Shown here: one piece after another, positions 34,028 to 47,710 of the stretch | Layout: every line of letters begins with the position of its first letter | Position numbering within the stretch: position 1 is the first letter of the stretch | NCBI GenBank assembly: GCA_034509735.1 | Contig: JACGWO010000004.1 | Span: forward strand, 24,905,395 to 24,969,394 | DNA: 64,000 nucleotides | From: Sesamum alatum | Lineage: Eukaryota; Streptophyta; Magnoliopsida; Lamiales; Pedaliaceae | Reading direction: 5' to 3' | Notes under the pieces: generated by a model | Database searches by the model: none | Seen by the model: the letters and a program-made list of their open reading frames with translations, nothing else | Told to the model about the DNA's origin: nothing | Position numbers and translations under genes: made by a program

Positions 34028-37000
34028 CTAGCAGTCCACGCACACGCGATGCGTGAACAAATAAAAAAAATTATATAAATATTAAATTATATACTTTGGC
34101 CACTTTTAGTATATAATCTATTTTAGATCAACGTTTAGTAGATTATTAACAACATAGTTGTTAATTGTGTGATCTAAAATGATATTATGCAAGATAATTA
34201 AGTAAATTTTTATAAAATTAATTTACAAAAATACTTCATGGATTAGCGTAATCTATGTATACTACTATAAAAGAAAATTTGTTTTTTTTTAAAAAAAAAA
34301 TCCTCCAAAATAAAATAGAATTTTTAGTTAAATAAGTATATTTATTAGGGTTTTCAAGGATACAAATTGAAGGAGTTTTCATTTTCTTTCTTTAGCAGAT
34401 TTAATTAAAGTAAAAAAGTAAAACTACAACTTGGTTTTTCTTTTCTTTTTTTCCCATTTTCATTTCCTGTTGTTGTTTTATTGATGTACTACATGCGTAC
34501 GTGTGCAGTTTTTATTTAGTTATAAATCTGCACAAAATTTATACAGTGGGGACAAAATTGGATAAAATCATTTTGGTATGAGAGCTACATTATTTTGGGG
34601 TTATTTTCATTTTTATCCTTGGTAATCTTAATAAATTCACTTTTTCAATTTAAAATTCAATTTTGTTTTGGAGGGCAAAATTTGAAAGAAGTGGTAAAAA
34701 TATGAGATAACCATTATTTATTAGATAAAAATAACTTTTCCTTTTATAATAGTATAGATATATATAATATATCATTAGAAGATCATTGTGATTATTAATA
34801 ATTTATTTTAACGTGTTAGAAACACATGATTATATGATAATTTCTAATTTAAATACTCAATATTCAACATATGTTCCACCTAAATTAAAATATTTTTATA
34901 GAAATTAGATATCACCAACCATATCGCATTGATCTCATACCAAAACTCGTAATGAGTTTCAAAATAAGACTTCATGTTGCATATTGGATAAAGTCACTTA
35001 CTATTACATAAATTTTTTAGAGTAATAAGCTGGTAAATTCCAAATAAAAATAAAATGATGAAAAATAAAATACTTCAAAGTATGTCTTCTTAACATACAG
35101 TTTGAATGATTTTTTTAATTAAATAATTGTACATATAGCCCATGAAAATGAATTAAAGGATGGTGTTTGATACTACATGGAGAATAATGTGTAGCTTTTT
35201 GTTAACGCAGGAGGGAGTTTAAGAGTAAAAAAAAAAAAGAAAAAAATGAATCACAACTACATCTTAGTTATTGCTAATGTGATATTTTTAGGTGCTTTGT
35301 GTCTTCGATCTTTAGGTATAAAATAGAAGTCAATGACCTATGAGTCTACATATATATCGATGATAGCAGAAAAGAAATAAAGAACATAATAATTACATAT
35401 TTTTTATTAAAATGATCAAATTCTGGAGAAACATATTAACATATAGACTTTTAATTTGATTTTTGTAGAGAAAAAAAAAAAGAAAAGAAAAAGTTGGTAG
35501 GAGAACATGGGTGGTTATGGAGGGCATATGTGGTAGTTTGTAAAATTGGTATGAAAACTACCAATGAGATGGTGAATTTTCATTTTTGTCCCGCACAAAT
35601 AATTAATTCATCTTATAGAAAGAAATATACAAATGTATTTTTAAAAAAACAAAGGGTAATTGTTGTAAAAATACATAAATAACTTCCATATTAGACACAA
35701 AAGAAGGTTTCTTTTTATAATTAATATAGATACATTTGTTGATTTCTTTCTATAAAATGAATTAATTATTTGTGGAGGATAAAAATGAAACTTCACCATC
35801 TTCTTGGTAGTTCTCGTACCAATTTTACAAACTACCAAATATACCCTCTTGCCATAACCACCCATGTTCCAACACCATCTTTTTCATTTCTTTTTTTTTT
35901 TTTCCCTCTATAAATTAAAATCCAATTCAAAGTCTAAAACCTCTCTCACAAACTAAAATATTAATATGTATTTCTAGGATTTGGTCTTAATAAGAAACAT
36001 ATAATTACTAGGCCATTTATTTGCAGTTTTACACGTAAATATCAAATATGCAAAGTACAAAAGTTAAAAGTATCAAGTTAGCAATAATTCAGATGTAGTT
36101 GTGATTCTTTTTTTATTTATTACTCTTAAACTTCATCTGGCATTAACAAAAAGCTGCATATTATTCTCCATGTAGTATCAAACACCATTCTTTAATGCAT
36201 CTTCATGGCTATATGAACAATTACTTAATCTGAAAAAATATTCAAACTTTCTGTTAAAAAGACATATTTTGAAGTATTTTAATTCTCACCGTCTTATTTT
36301 TATTTGGGATTTACCGATTTATCAACTCTAAACATGTTATGTAGTAGTAAGTGGCTTTTAATACAGATTGAAGCTTGCTTTTTAATGTTAGTACTGATAT
36401 GTTTCATATATATTTGAATTTTTCTACATATCGCAAATTTACTTTTTTTAATTGTTAAGATTTGTATCAAATAGTAAGTGAATTTACTAATTTAAATTTT
36501 ATTTACTTTTTATCCAATTTATGCAACATGAAGTTTTATTTTGAAATTAATTAGGAGTTTTTGGTACGAGATCAATGCTATCTGGTTGATGATATCTAAT
36601 TTTTGAAAACACATTTTATTTTAATTTGATCATATATTGAATATTAAGTTTTCAAATCAGAAATTATCGTATAATCACATGTTTCTAACACGTTAAAATA
36701 AATTATTAACAATTTCAAGGATTTTCTAATGATATATATATATATGTATTATTATAAAAGAAAAGGTTGTTTTCTTCTAATAATGGTGGTTATCTCATAC
36801 TTTTACCACTTCTTTTAAATTTTAGTTGCCAAAACGAAACTGAATTTTAAATTAAAAAAGTGTATTTATCCTTGAAAATCCTAATAAATATACTTATTCA
36901 ACTTAAAATTTATTTTTGTTTTAAGGGCAATTTTTTTTTTTTTTGAAAACAAGTGATTGAAATATGATATAACCACCATTTATTAGAGGAAAACAATATT

Positions 37001-37246
37001 GTCTTCTATAATAGTATAAATAGATGCTCATCCATTAAGTGTTTTTGTAAATTAATTTTATAAAATATTTTAGATCAGACAATTAACAAATATATGATTA
37101 ATGATCTACTAAAATTCGAGGTAAAATAGATCATATAGGTACTAAAATTGACTAAAGTACGTAATTTAAACACACTGATTAATATATCTTAACATTTTTA
37201 TCAATTTTTTTATTTGCTCACACATCGCGTGTGCGCGGATTGGTAG
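34028..37246. repeat. 3.2-kb near-palindrome with Helitron-like ends
   Basis: The left arm 34028-35637 and right arm 35729-37246 are inverted copies, similar at many places by eye. The left end reads CTAGCAGTCCACGCACACGC; on the reverse strand that is a short hairpin (34037-34055, CACGCA/TGCGTG stem) followed by CTAG and a T, the 3' plan of Helitrons. The right end has hairpin CACACATCGCGTGTG (37219-37233) and then GTAG before T. The spacer ends in TATTAATATAG-like sequence (35709-35728) that reads TCTATATTAATTATAAAAAG on the minus strand, a plausible Helitron 5' end. Interpreted as two head-to-head copies or a fold-back element. There is no Rep/helicase coding sequence. Confidence 0.65.
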
Positions 37247-37284
37247 TTCTACAAAAAGGGAACATGTGAGAATCCTCAGGAATA

Positions 37285-37717
37285 CACTACAAGAAAATAT
37301 AATATTAGTGACAAAATATCAAATGACAATTTAAAAGTTGTCACTAAAAATATATATTAAGTGACAATATTTTCATCTTTTCACTATATAATTATTAGTG
37401 ACAAAAATTGTGTATAAAATTATCACTAAATACAATTAATGACACATCTATAGTGACAACACAATATAGTGATAACAATTATTTATTGTCACTAAGTTGT
37501 CACTAAACATGAGTCACTAATTATATTTAGTGACAACTTTGTTCACATTTTTTTGTCACTAATAACAATTTTTACAAAAATAATAGTAATTATTAAAATC
37601 ATAAAATTCATTATTGTGACAAAATAAACATTCTTGTCACTAAATATATATAATTAGTGACAATATTAAAATTGTCAGTTGATTTTTTTGTCGCTAATCT
37701 TCTATTTTCTTGTAGTG
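37285..37717. mobile_element. CACTA (En/Spm) MITE, 433 bp
   Basis: It begins CACTACAAGAAAATAT and ends ATTTTCTTGTAGTG, the classical CACTA terminal repeat. The 3-bp target duplication ATA flanks it (37282-37284 and 37718-37720). The interior is built from repeated AGTGACAA/TTGTCACT words, the usual subterminal transposase-binding repeats. No coding capacity. Confidence 0.93.
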
Positions 37718-38039
37718 ATACCCTAATTAGACCTCCGCATCTTTAAGTTAGCCGTATGAGATAAAGTATGAAGGTCATAGTAATATTTGTGCTGTTAAAA
37801 GTTGTATTTGGGGCATGGAACGCTAGCTAGTATTTATAGATTATTTTCAGTGTATGCATTCACGTGAATCATCGATTCAGTAATAATCGATCATTATGAG
37901 TCCTTACATAATCAGGTTCATATTGGGACTAAGGTCGGATAGTACACACGATTAAAAAATGCGCAAATCTTGACTAGTTATGAGGCTACTGAAAAATCTA
38001 GAGGTAGTTATTTATTTCTCAATATCATTATACAGTTCC

Positions 38040-38191
38040 CACCGGCATGGAATCCTCTATTCCTAAAAAATGTTCCATCTCTTGTTCCATCTACGAATGA
38101 TCACCGTGTGGATTGATAAGGTACATGGGCAAGAGAAAAAAATTATTGAGTTTCATCCATGAGCAAGAGAGAGAATTTACTAATTTGATCC

Positions 38192-38236
<45 letters not shown>

Positions 38237-39632
38237 AAAGAAAGTCCAATGTCAAAATTCAACTTCTTCACCTTCTTTTCTCTCTCATATGCATATAGCT
38301 TTCTCTCTCACAAACACAACACACACTCAAATCTCTCTTGCTGCACCTCATTCTCTATCAACGAAAAATGACAATAATGTGGTGATCAGCGGCGGATAAT
38401 AATAACTTAGTAACAATAAAAATTATAACAATTAATTATATATATCACAAAGTATTATAAGAAACACGATATCTGATCATAGTTAGTTGACATGATTAAA
38501 AATAAATAGTCATTGATCATGGTCACACAATATTTGTTGGCAATAGTTCTTGCAAGTTTGGTTATAATATTGGTCACAACAAAGAGCCATAGAAAATATT
38601 TTTTTCATGATGAATAAAGCTAATTTTTTAGAATGCTTATTATTGTGTGTTTATTATTACGTGATAGTTAAAATTTATTTATTTTTATTAAAAATACATT
38701 CTAATAATGATTAATTTTTAAAAAAATTGGTTGATGTCATTATTTCGAGTAAAGTCACGATACAATATGATTGTTGTTAATTTTTGTGTACAACATTAAT
38801 TAATACACAATTTTACTTTTATCAATTTTTCATACACAATATGAATAAATATATTAAATTTATTATTAAATAATAATTAAAATTTTATTTTTTATTAAAA
38901 ACACCTTCTAATAATAATTATTTAAAAAAACTTGACTGGCATAGTTATTGTTAATAAATTCACACAATAGAACTCATATCAATTCTTCGTATACAATATT
39001 ATTAGAAATATTAAATTTTTTAATAATTAAATATTTTTATTAATTAATAACTAAAAAAATTGTTAATTAATGACAAAAACCCACTATTTCTTTTAATAAA
39101 ATAAACAAAACTATAAACTATGAAAGTTTACGACAATTGAAGTCGTCAAATTGTTTTTAAAAAAGTATATATATATTTTTGACATATATTGTTGACATAA
39201 AATAAACATAGGTTATTTAAACCAAAAAAAAATTGTGAAGTCGTCAAATTGTTTTAAAAAATTATATATATATATATATATATTTTTGAAGTTGTTGCTC
39301 GGAATAACAACTTCAAAAGAAATTATGAAGACGACTTCACAAAAATTTTAAGAAAAAATAATAATTTTGTGAAGTCGGAGTAACGACCTGTACTAATACT
39401 GCAAACTTTTTCAGTTAATGGATCAAAGTAGCAAACTTGTAAAAATACAATAATTTTTTGAAGTACTTTTTGTTTTATATTGGATCGCATTAATATTCTG
39501 TCTCTTGCCCGTGGATAAAACTCAATAATTTTTCTCTCTTGCTTATGTACCTTATCAATCCACATAGCAATCATCCGTAGATGGAATAGGAGATGAAACA
39601 CCCTTTGGGAATAGAGGATCCCATACCGCTCC
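38040..39632. mobile_element. TIR element about 1.6 kb, class uncertain
   Basis: About 150 bp at the left (GGCATGGAATCCTCTATTCC, GTGGATTGATAAGGTACATG, TTATTGAGTTTCATCCATG) recurs inverted at 39480-39630. The long TIRs and AT-rich, non-coding interior fit a Mutator-like or other non-autonomous element. The exact ends and target duplication were not found. The (AAT)n run at 38192-38225 and two GAAGTCGTCAAATTGTTTT repeats (39139, 39237) lie inside. Confidence 0.55.
38192..38225. repeat. (AAT)n microsatellite
   Basis: About eleven uninterrupted AAT units followed by an A-run. Confidence 0.95.
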
Positions 39633-39785
39633 GACATCGCTCGTAATGAAAAATGATGGGTTATTTATAGAGTTTGTTCCAGCATTGCCCTTCTTTGTTA
39701 GACGAGGAGTATTTTCAACAATTGAAAGGTCCGAAAAAGGGACGCGTGAAAATGAGAAGCATCTTATGAGTCAAGTAAACTCTAA

Positions 39786-39930
39786 CTTGAATGGAATTCA
39801 GTCAAATTTGAATCAATCACATGATAAGTATAATATTATACATTTGTAATACAAATGATATATACAATTCCAAAAAAATATAATTTATCATGTACTGTGT
39901 AATTGATTCAATTCGACTGAATTTAATTTA
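39786..39930. repeat. Short inverted-repeat element (about 145 bp)
   Basis: ATTCAGTCAAATTTGAATCAATCACATGATAA recurs inverted as TTATCATGTACTGTGTAATTGATTCAATTCGACTGAAT with a small insertion. It is a hairpin or MITE without identified target duplication. Confidence 0.45.
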
Positions 39931-41643
39931 AATAAATTTTCTACAGTCATCCCTCCAAATTGCTTTAGGGCTCATGGGTGGGAAAAGGTTACCTCCTCTT
40001 TCTTGGCAACTAAGGCAAGTGCCCAAAAGCATGAACTCAATGCTTAACTTTTTCATTTTTCATTTTTAGTTTTTGTACTGCATTGAGTTCAAATTGCGTT
40101 ACAGAAATTACTGTTCCTAATTTGGTTAAGTATCATGAGATCACCTCAATTATAGCCAATTAATGTGATTAATTTTTAAGAAATATCATTGAAACGCATT
40201 GTGGAGTGGAATTTGATTTTGCTTCATTTACTATGTAAAACGTTTTATATGCATGCCTTCAATGATGATTTGGGGGATAAAGTTGATGTTCTATTAATAA
40301 GTTTGATGTGTATAAAAATAAATTTTTTTTAATAAAATAAGAATAAAGAATCCTATTTTTTAGACTTGAAGAAACCTAATGAGTGATAGTAATTTTTCCC
40401 CTCATTATATTGATAAATGAAATATAAGATTCTAATAAAATGCAGAAAAGAAAATCAGTAGCACTGTTTTTAGTTTCTTATTAGCCTATTTATAGGAGCA
40501 TGGATGGCTCAACGCTTTCTTCTGATTAGTGCATATGAGTGGCATATTTGCAGAAGAATCTTTTAAGTGGGATGGGTACATAAATTTGCCCAGCTCGTAA
40601 GTTCAGGTCATATAGTTTTAGATAATATATGTTTAGTTTGTATTATTTCAACTCCTATAATTTTAGGTTGTATTTAGTTTTAGAGCTCTAACTTTCAGAG
40701 CTCGGATAGATGAGCTTGCATGAAAATGTTTGTTAAAAATTCGTATATTTGTTAGGTTTTTATAGTATTTTTAAATTTTAGTCTATTTTAATAATCTTCC
40801 CTCATCAAAGTTTAAGGTGGTTTGAGTCCCACCGAACCTATGAGTATTTGTCCCATTTTATGTGACTTTATTATAATTTATTTTATGATTTTTAGATGTA
40901 CTGATGAATCGATATTTTGTTCAATTTATTGAAATATTGTGTAATTATATATTACATCCAAAAAAGTTATACTTCAATAGCTAAAGAGCCTTATTTTAGT
41001 CATGTTAAGGTTGAAACTTCACGATTAGTACGATAGAGTATTTATTCATTTTTAGATTAATTTATTTTATATATATATATATTATTTGCTTATTTAAATG
41101 TGTAATAAATAACTTCAATTTATACATGTATTTTTATAAACTCAATAATAGAATAGAATTTTTTATTAAAAAAAATGAATTTGAAATCCGAGCAATTTAG
41201 CAAGACATTAACTATCATAAATTTATTTATTTTTCAATTATATTATTCTATCTTGTTTTAAATTATCCTTCCATTCATTGATTATAAAATTCAATAAATA
41301 AATGGAGATCATTATATAGAATAATTTAATATTAAAAACTTAAGAAATATTACAATTTTTTTAAAATTTAAGTACACACATTGAGTGTGTCAATGGTGTT
41401 AATCATAATTAAGTGAAGGATCTTTATTTCATTTTGACGTTAAACAATAGTGTCCCACCAATATGCATTCTCGCATAGATTATATTTTAATTTCATCTAC
41501 ATACTTTTGTTTTTTTTTGTTTTAATAGTAACCGAGAGGTTATATTATTTATCGCAGATTAATATTAATGATACATTTGTTTGTTTCTAAAGAAGATACA
41601 TGCTAATTTCATATCGATATAGTACTAATACGTAATATCAAAA
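39931..41643. other. Intergenic, no gene seen
   Basis: AT-rich sequence with short frames only. I see no domain, RNA gene or well-bounded repeat. Confidence 0.6.
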
Positions 41644-41653
41644 TATAATAAAG

Positions 41654-42463
41654 TGATAATTACACTCTCTTTCTGTGAATTGTGTAATTACACGTAAATC
41701 CCTATAGTTTGAAAAATTATATCTAGTACTCTCAAGGTTTGTTTTCGTCTAATATAAAAGTCCTTCCGTTAGTCAAAATTCATCAAATTTATTGATATTA
41801 GTTAAAAATAATTGAGCATAAGGTGATATTTCTCATTGATTGACTTATTATTGATTTATTGTAGGTCAAATAAATCTTTTTATGACCAAACTATCCTTAT
41901 ATATCTCCACATGTTAATGTATGTAAGACGGTATATCTTCACCGTTATAAGGTTAGTTTAGTCATAAAAGATTTGTTTGGCCTGCAATAAGTGATTATTA
42001 AGTCAATAGAGGGTAAATATCAAATTTCGTTTATTTTTTTTTTGTTAATATCAATAAATTCGGTAAATTTTTGTTAAAGGAGAGACCTATTTATTAGTAA
42101 GATGCAAATCTCAGAATATTAGATGTAATTTTTTAAAGGGTAAATTATAGTAACACCCCCTGAGTATGCCCAATTACACAAGCACCCCCTGTTTTTTGCA
42201 AAATCACAGCTACACCCCCTGAGGTTGTAATTGTATTACAACTACATCCCCTATTCAAAAGCTAAACTTACACTAATACCCCCAAAAAGTATTACACTGA
42301 CACCCCTCAGGGAGTATAGTTGTAATTTCGCAAAAGACAAGGGGTATTTATGTAATTGGGCCTAACATTAGGAAGTGTCAATATAATTTATCTTTTTTTT
42401 AAATTACAGAAAATTTATGTATAATTATGTCAAAATTTTAGATAAAGAGAGTGTAATTATCCC
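41654..42463. mobile_element. Mutator-like MITE, about 810 bp
   Basis: GATAATTACACTCTCTTT (41655-41672) is inverted at 42444-42461. Flanks TATAATAAAG (41644-41653) and TATAATAAAAG (42464-42474) are a 10-11 bp direct repeat, the size expected for Mutator-like elements. A second small element (42138-42392) lies inside. Confidence 0.65.
42138..42392. repeat. 255-bp MITE with CACCCCCT motifs
   Basis: The ends GGGTAAATTATAGTAACAC and GTGTCAATATAATTTATC are roughly inverted. Inside are ACACCCCCTGAG, GCACCCCCTG and related words. A decayed relative is at 45571-45819. Confidence 0.5.
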
Positions 42464-42778
42464 TATAATAAAAGATCGTCACCAATAATAATTTATACAC
42501 AGTAAGAAAAAAAAAAAAAAAAAGAAAAAGGAAGAGAATCCCATGTGAACCCTTCTTGTACCTTTGTGCCTTCAAATTCTCAAACTTCCAAGAGTTTAAA
42601 AAAATAAAATAAAATAAAAGGCTGAAGCCGGTCTCCGGTTGTGGGTCCAGCCCCTACTCCCAAGTTGAACTATTATTTTAGTATTTAAAGCTGTTAAAAG
42701 ATGAAGTTTAGCTCACTGGCACCAACCTAACCCCTCCCAGATTTCACCCTTTTTCATCCAACGGCTCATTCCTCCCCT

Positions 42779-42784
42779 TTTGAC
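42779..42784 (+). promoter_or_regulatory. W-box upstream of the WRKY gene
   Basis: TTGACT about 360 bp upstream of the start codon matches the WRKY binding core TTGAC(C/T). A second W-box, inverted (GGTCAA), is at 42860-42865. WRKY genes are often controlled by WRKY factors through such sites; function here is inferred. Confidence 0.45.
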
Positions 42785-42859
42785 TTTCTTCAGCCCATCA
42801 TCATCCCTCCACCACCGGTTCACCCGTTACCCCGCCCCCCACCACTCACAATAAAAGTT

Positions 42860-42865
42860 GGTCAA
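42860..42865 (-). promoter_or_regulatory. Second W-box upstream of the WRKY gene
   Basis: GGTCAA on the plus strand is TTGACC on the minus strand, the strict W-box core, 280 bp before the start codon. Confidence 0.45.
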
Positions 42866-42893
42866 TCCGTCCACAGTTTCTCTCTCCAAATTT

Positions 42894-42901
42894 ACACGTG
42901 G
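42894..42901 (+). promoter_or_regulatory. G-box / ABRE-like site
   Basis: ACACGTGG is a palindromic CACGTG core with ABRE-type flanks, about 245 bp before the start codon. bZIP or bHLH factors bind such sites; activity here is inferred. Confidence 0.45.
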
Positions 42902-43005
42902 ATCGATCTCATTGGCTCTAGCCTTTGACGGCAAGCAGGTCAGACTCGACAGTACATAGAAAGATTAAAAAGAATTAAAATGAGAGAAAGAGCATCATAC
43001 AGTTT

Positions 43006-43035
43006 GACTCTCTCTCTTTCTCTCTCTCTCTCTCT
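43006..43035 (+). repeat. CT microsatellite in the 5' leader of the WRKY gene
   Basis: A (CT)n-rich pyrimidine tract lies 110-140 bp before the start codon, common in plant 5' UTRs. Confidence 0.85.
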
Positions 43036-43144
43036 TCCTATTTTATCACCTTTGTCGTTCTTTCGACTTCTGAAAATCCCCTCTTTCTCTCTCTTTGAGA
43101 ACTCTGTCGGCTTCTTTTTCTTCTGCTTCTTGAATGGTCTTGAG

Positions 43145-45240
<2,096 letters not shown>

Positions 45241-45570
45241 TCTATCCATCTCATCAAAAATACAGACACGTCCCATCATCCAACGGCTCCAGATTTCGGA
45301 TCAGGGAGCCTTATCCCCACCGTCAAACAGAGAGGGAAGATTTAGTGGTCAACTGTAGGTGCACCGTGGTCCTTTGTGATGAGGACGAAGTTGGTGGGGT
45401 CCATATTTGTTTATTTATTATATCAGCCGTTGAAAAACTTTGTGAAAAGGAAACGAGAGCAAATTGATGATGATGATTTATGCAATTTGAGTTGGTAGGC
45501 TCTTTAGTCTTTACTAATTGCCCACTTCTTCTTGTCTTAATTACCATTTTCCACAAGATTATTAAAGATC

Positions 45571-45819
45571 GGGATAAATTATATTCACTTTTAGGTAAAA
45601 ATTACATAAATATTTTTTATTTTTTACAATATTATAGCCACGCCCTTTGAAGTTATAGGCCTAATAATTACTACACCTCCTATTTAAAAATCAAGTTTAC
45701 AGAAACACTTTCAAACATTACTCTAGACGTCTCTCAATAAGTGTAATTGTAATTTTACAAACAATAAGAAGTGTTGGTGAATTTAAGTAATTTTAAAAGA
45801 TGTCAACGTAATTTACCCT
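45571..45819. repeat. MITE downstream of the WRKY gene, relative of 42138-42392
   Basis: The ends GGGATAAATTATATTCAC and GTCAACGTAATTTACCCT are imperfect inverted repeats. The interior shares ordered words with 42138-42392 (tacataaata, cacgcccttt for cacccccttg, acgtctctcaat). The copy is diverged. Confidence 0.5.
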
Positions 45820-47393
45820 AAAAATTATCGTTTGAATGTAGTGTAGCATGGTTGGTCAAAGGGAGAAATTAGTAAATTAATCCGTACATAATGTTTGATT
45901 TTAATGAGTAAATTAAGAATCTTGAATAGGATGCTTGCTTGTCTAGTTTATTTGGAAAATTGAAATTCCATAACTATAAGGTTATAAATTTTAATTTCAC
46001 ATGTACGTTGGTTGTTATTCTATTTTAATTATAGCTCTTGAGTAATTATAAATATTTCATATTGATAATTAAAAAAAATAAAAAAGTAGGATAAGTTTAC
46101 AAGTTTTTTTATAATATTTTACAAAAATGTTTTAGAGTTTATAAAATGTTACATAGTATTTGGTTAATTTTTTTAAATTATTTTTTTAAAAAAATAAAGA
46201 ATTTTCAACTTATTTTAAAAAATTTAATAATTTATTTTAATTTTTTAAAACTAATTAGAAAATTTGTGTATATTAACATGTTATAATATCTATTATCTTG
46301 TTCTATTTTAATATTTGAAGAATAAAATTTAATATTTTATAAAATGTATGGTTCAAGATAAATTTAGTCAATCACCTCTTTGACTGTTATTTTCGGAGGA
46401 GACAAGTGATGGTGGGTGGTGGCACGTGGGCTGATAGAATTTTGGACGTTTCTTGCAAGGTCCGTCTGTATTTTGCTTTCTAATTTTTAATTTTTAAAAT
46501 AATAATTAAAATAAAAATATATTTATTTATACATATTTTTATAAAAAATTATTGATTTAGTTATACAATTTAATATAAAATACTGTCTCATTAACTAATC
46601 TAAATATATTTTTATTGTACATGAAAATTTATATAAAATTAAAAACACATTTTTCATTGAAAATGAAAGCACAAAACAGGCCTAGTGTTTGTAAATATAA
46701 TGTCTCGGTAGAAATGTTATTAGATGTGTATACTTTTAGCGTTACAATGAAAATTTTCTATCTTGAATAAGTTTAATCACATCTGACCCAATTATATTAT
46801 AAAACTAATATCATATGATTAATATACGATTTAAAAAAAAATGAACAATATATTCAATCTAACCAAACTCGATGTGAACTTATCATGGTCTGGCTCACAT
46901 ATAATCCTTCACATGAATCACTGAACGTGCTATAACCAAAAGATAAAACTAAGGGAGAACGTACATGTCATTTTGAAAGGTGAAAGTACTAAAATATCTT
47001 TGGGGATGGGGATAAATGCGATTTATCCCATGTGATATAAGAAATGAGTGAAAAAATCTCTTGTAAAAATATAATTAACAAATTAATTCAATGTGTTTTG
47101 AGAAATGAAGCAAATTAATTATAACTTTATAATTGGCATTAGTCGTGGTTTCGGTAAGTGTGACCAAAATATTAACTATGGCCAAAATCATGGCAAATAT
47201 TTCGCTATGACTAAAATTCATGGCGAATATTGATTAATCATAGTAAAAGTTTAAGTTTTGGCTTTGATTTTATTTGGAATGTAGTTAATATATTAATTTA
47301 TAGTATAGTGAAAATTTAATTTTTTAATAGTGTGGGTGATAAAAAAATAATAATAAAAATAATTGTTAGTTGAAAACAATGGGAAGAAAGGGA
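45820..47393. other. Intergenic, no gene seen
   Basis: AT-rich with poly-A/poly-T stretches. I found no bounded repeat, RNA gene or coding sequence. Confidence 0.6.
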
Positions 47394-47398
47394 AAAAA

Positions 47399-47703
47399 TG
47401 TAGAAACTAAGTGGAAATATAAATCTGGTACGCATTGTGCAGAGACCAAATAATGGGTTTGATTGAGTATAAAATCTGATACAAATGTGAGCTCCTACCC
47501 AGCTATTTATAAAAGAAACTGTGAATGGAAATAGGCGTGAGGAGTACAGAATGTGTGAGACCCTAACTTCCTAACAAATCTAACAGAGTCAGTTGCCACA
47601 TGGTTTATTCCTTCAGCTGGGTGAAAGCGTGTATTGAGAAGCACACTTTGTACTGCAAGCTGCACAAAGGTGAGAAACAGAGATAACTTTGACAACTTTG
47701 ACA
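47399..47703 (-). repeat. 3' LTR of element C
   Basis: TGTAGAAACTAAG to ACAACTTTGACA, followed on the plus strand by CCCCCCCTCAAGGTGG, the complement of the polypurine tract (47704-47720). Confidence 0.9.
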
Positions 47704-47710
47704 CCCCCCC

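Noticed and set aside
37300..37700. CRISPR-like array of short repeats
   Set aside because: The AGTGACAA/TTGTCACT words are irregularly spaced, in both orientations, and lie inside a CACTA MITE of a plant genome.
39323..39637. 104-codon minus-strand frame
   Set aside because: It lies in the right arm of a TIR element whose left arm is not open in the same way; no domain.
42980..43144. Upstream in-frame ATG extending the WRKY protein by 55 residues
   Set aside because: The extension is translated CT-microsatellite leader. MAVELM at 43145 is the characteristic group IId start.
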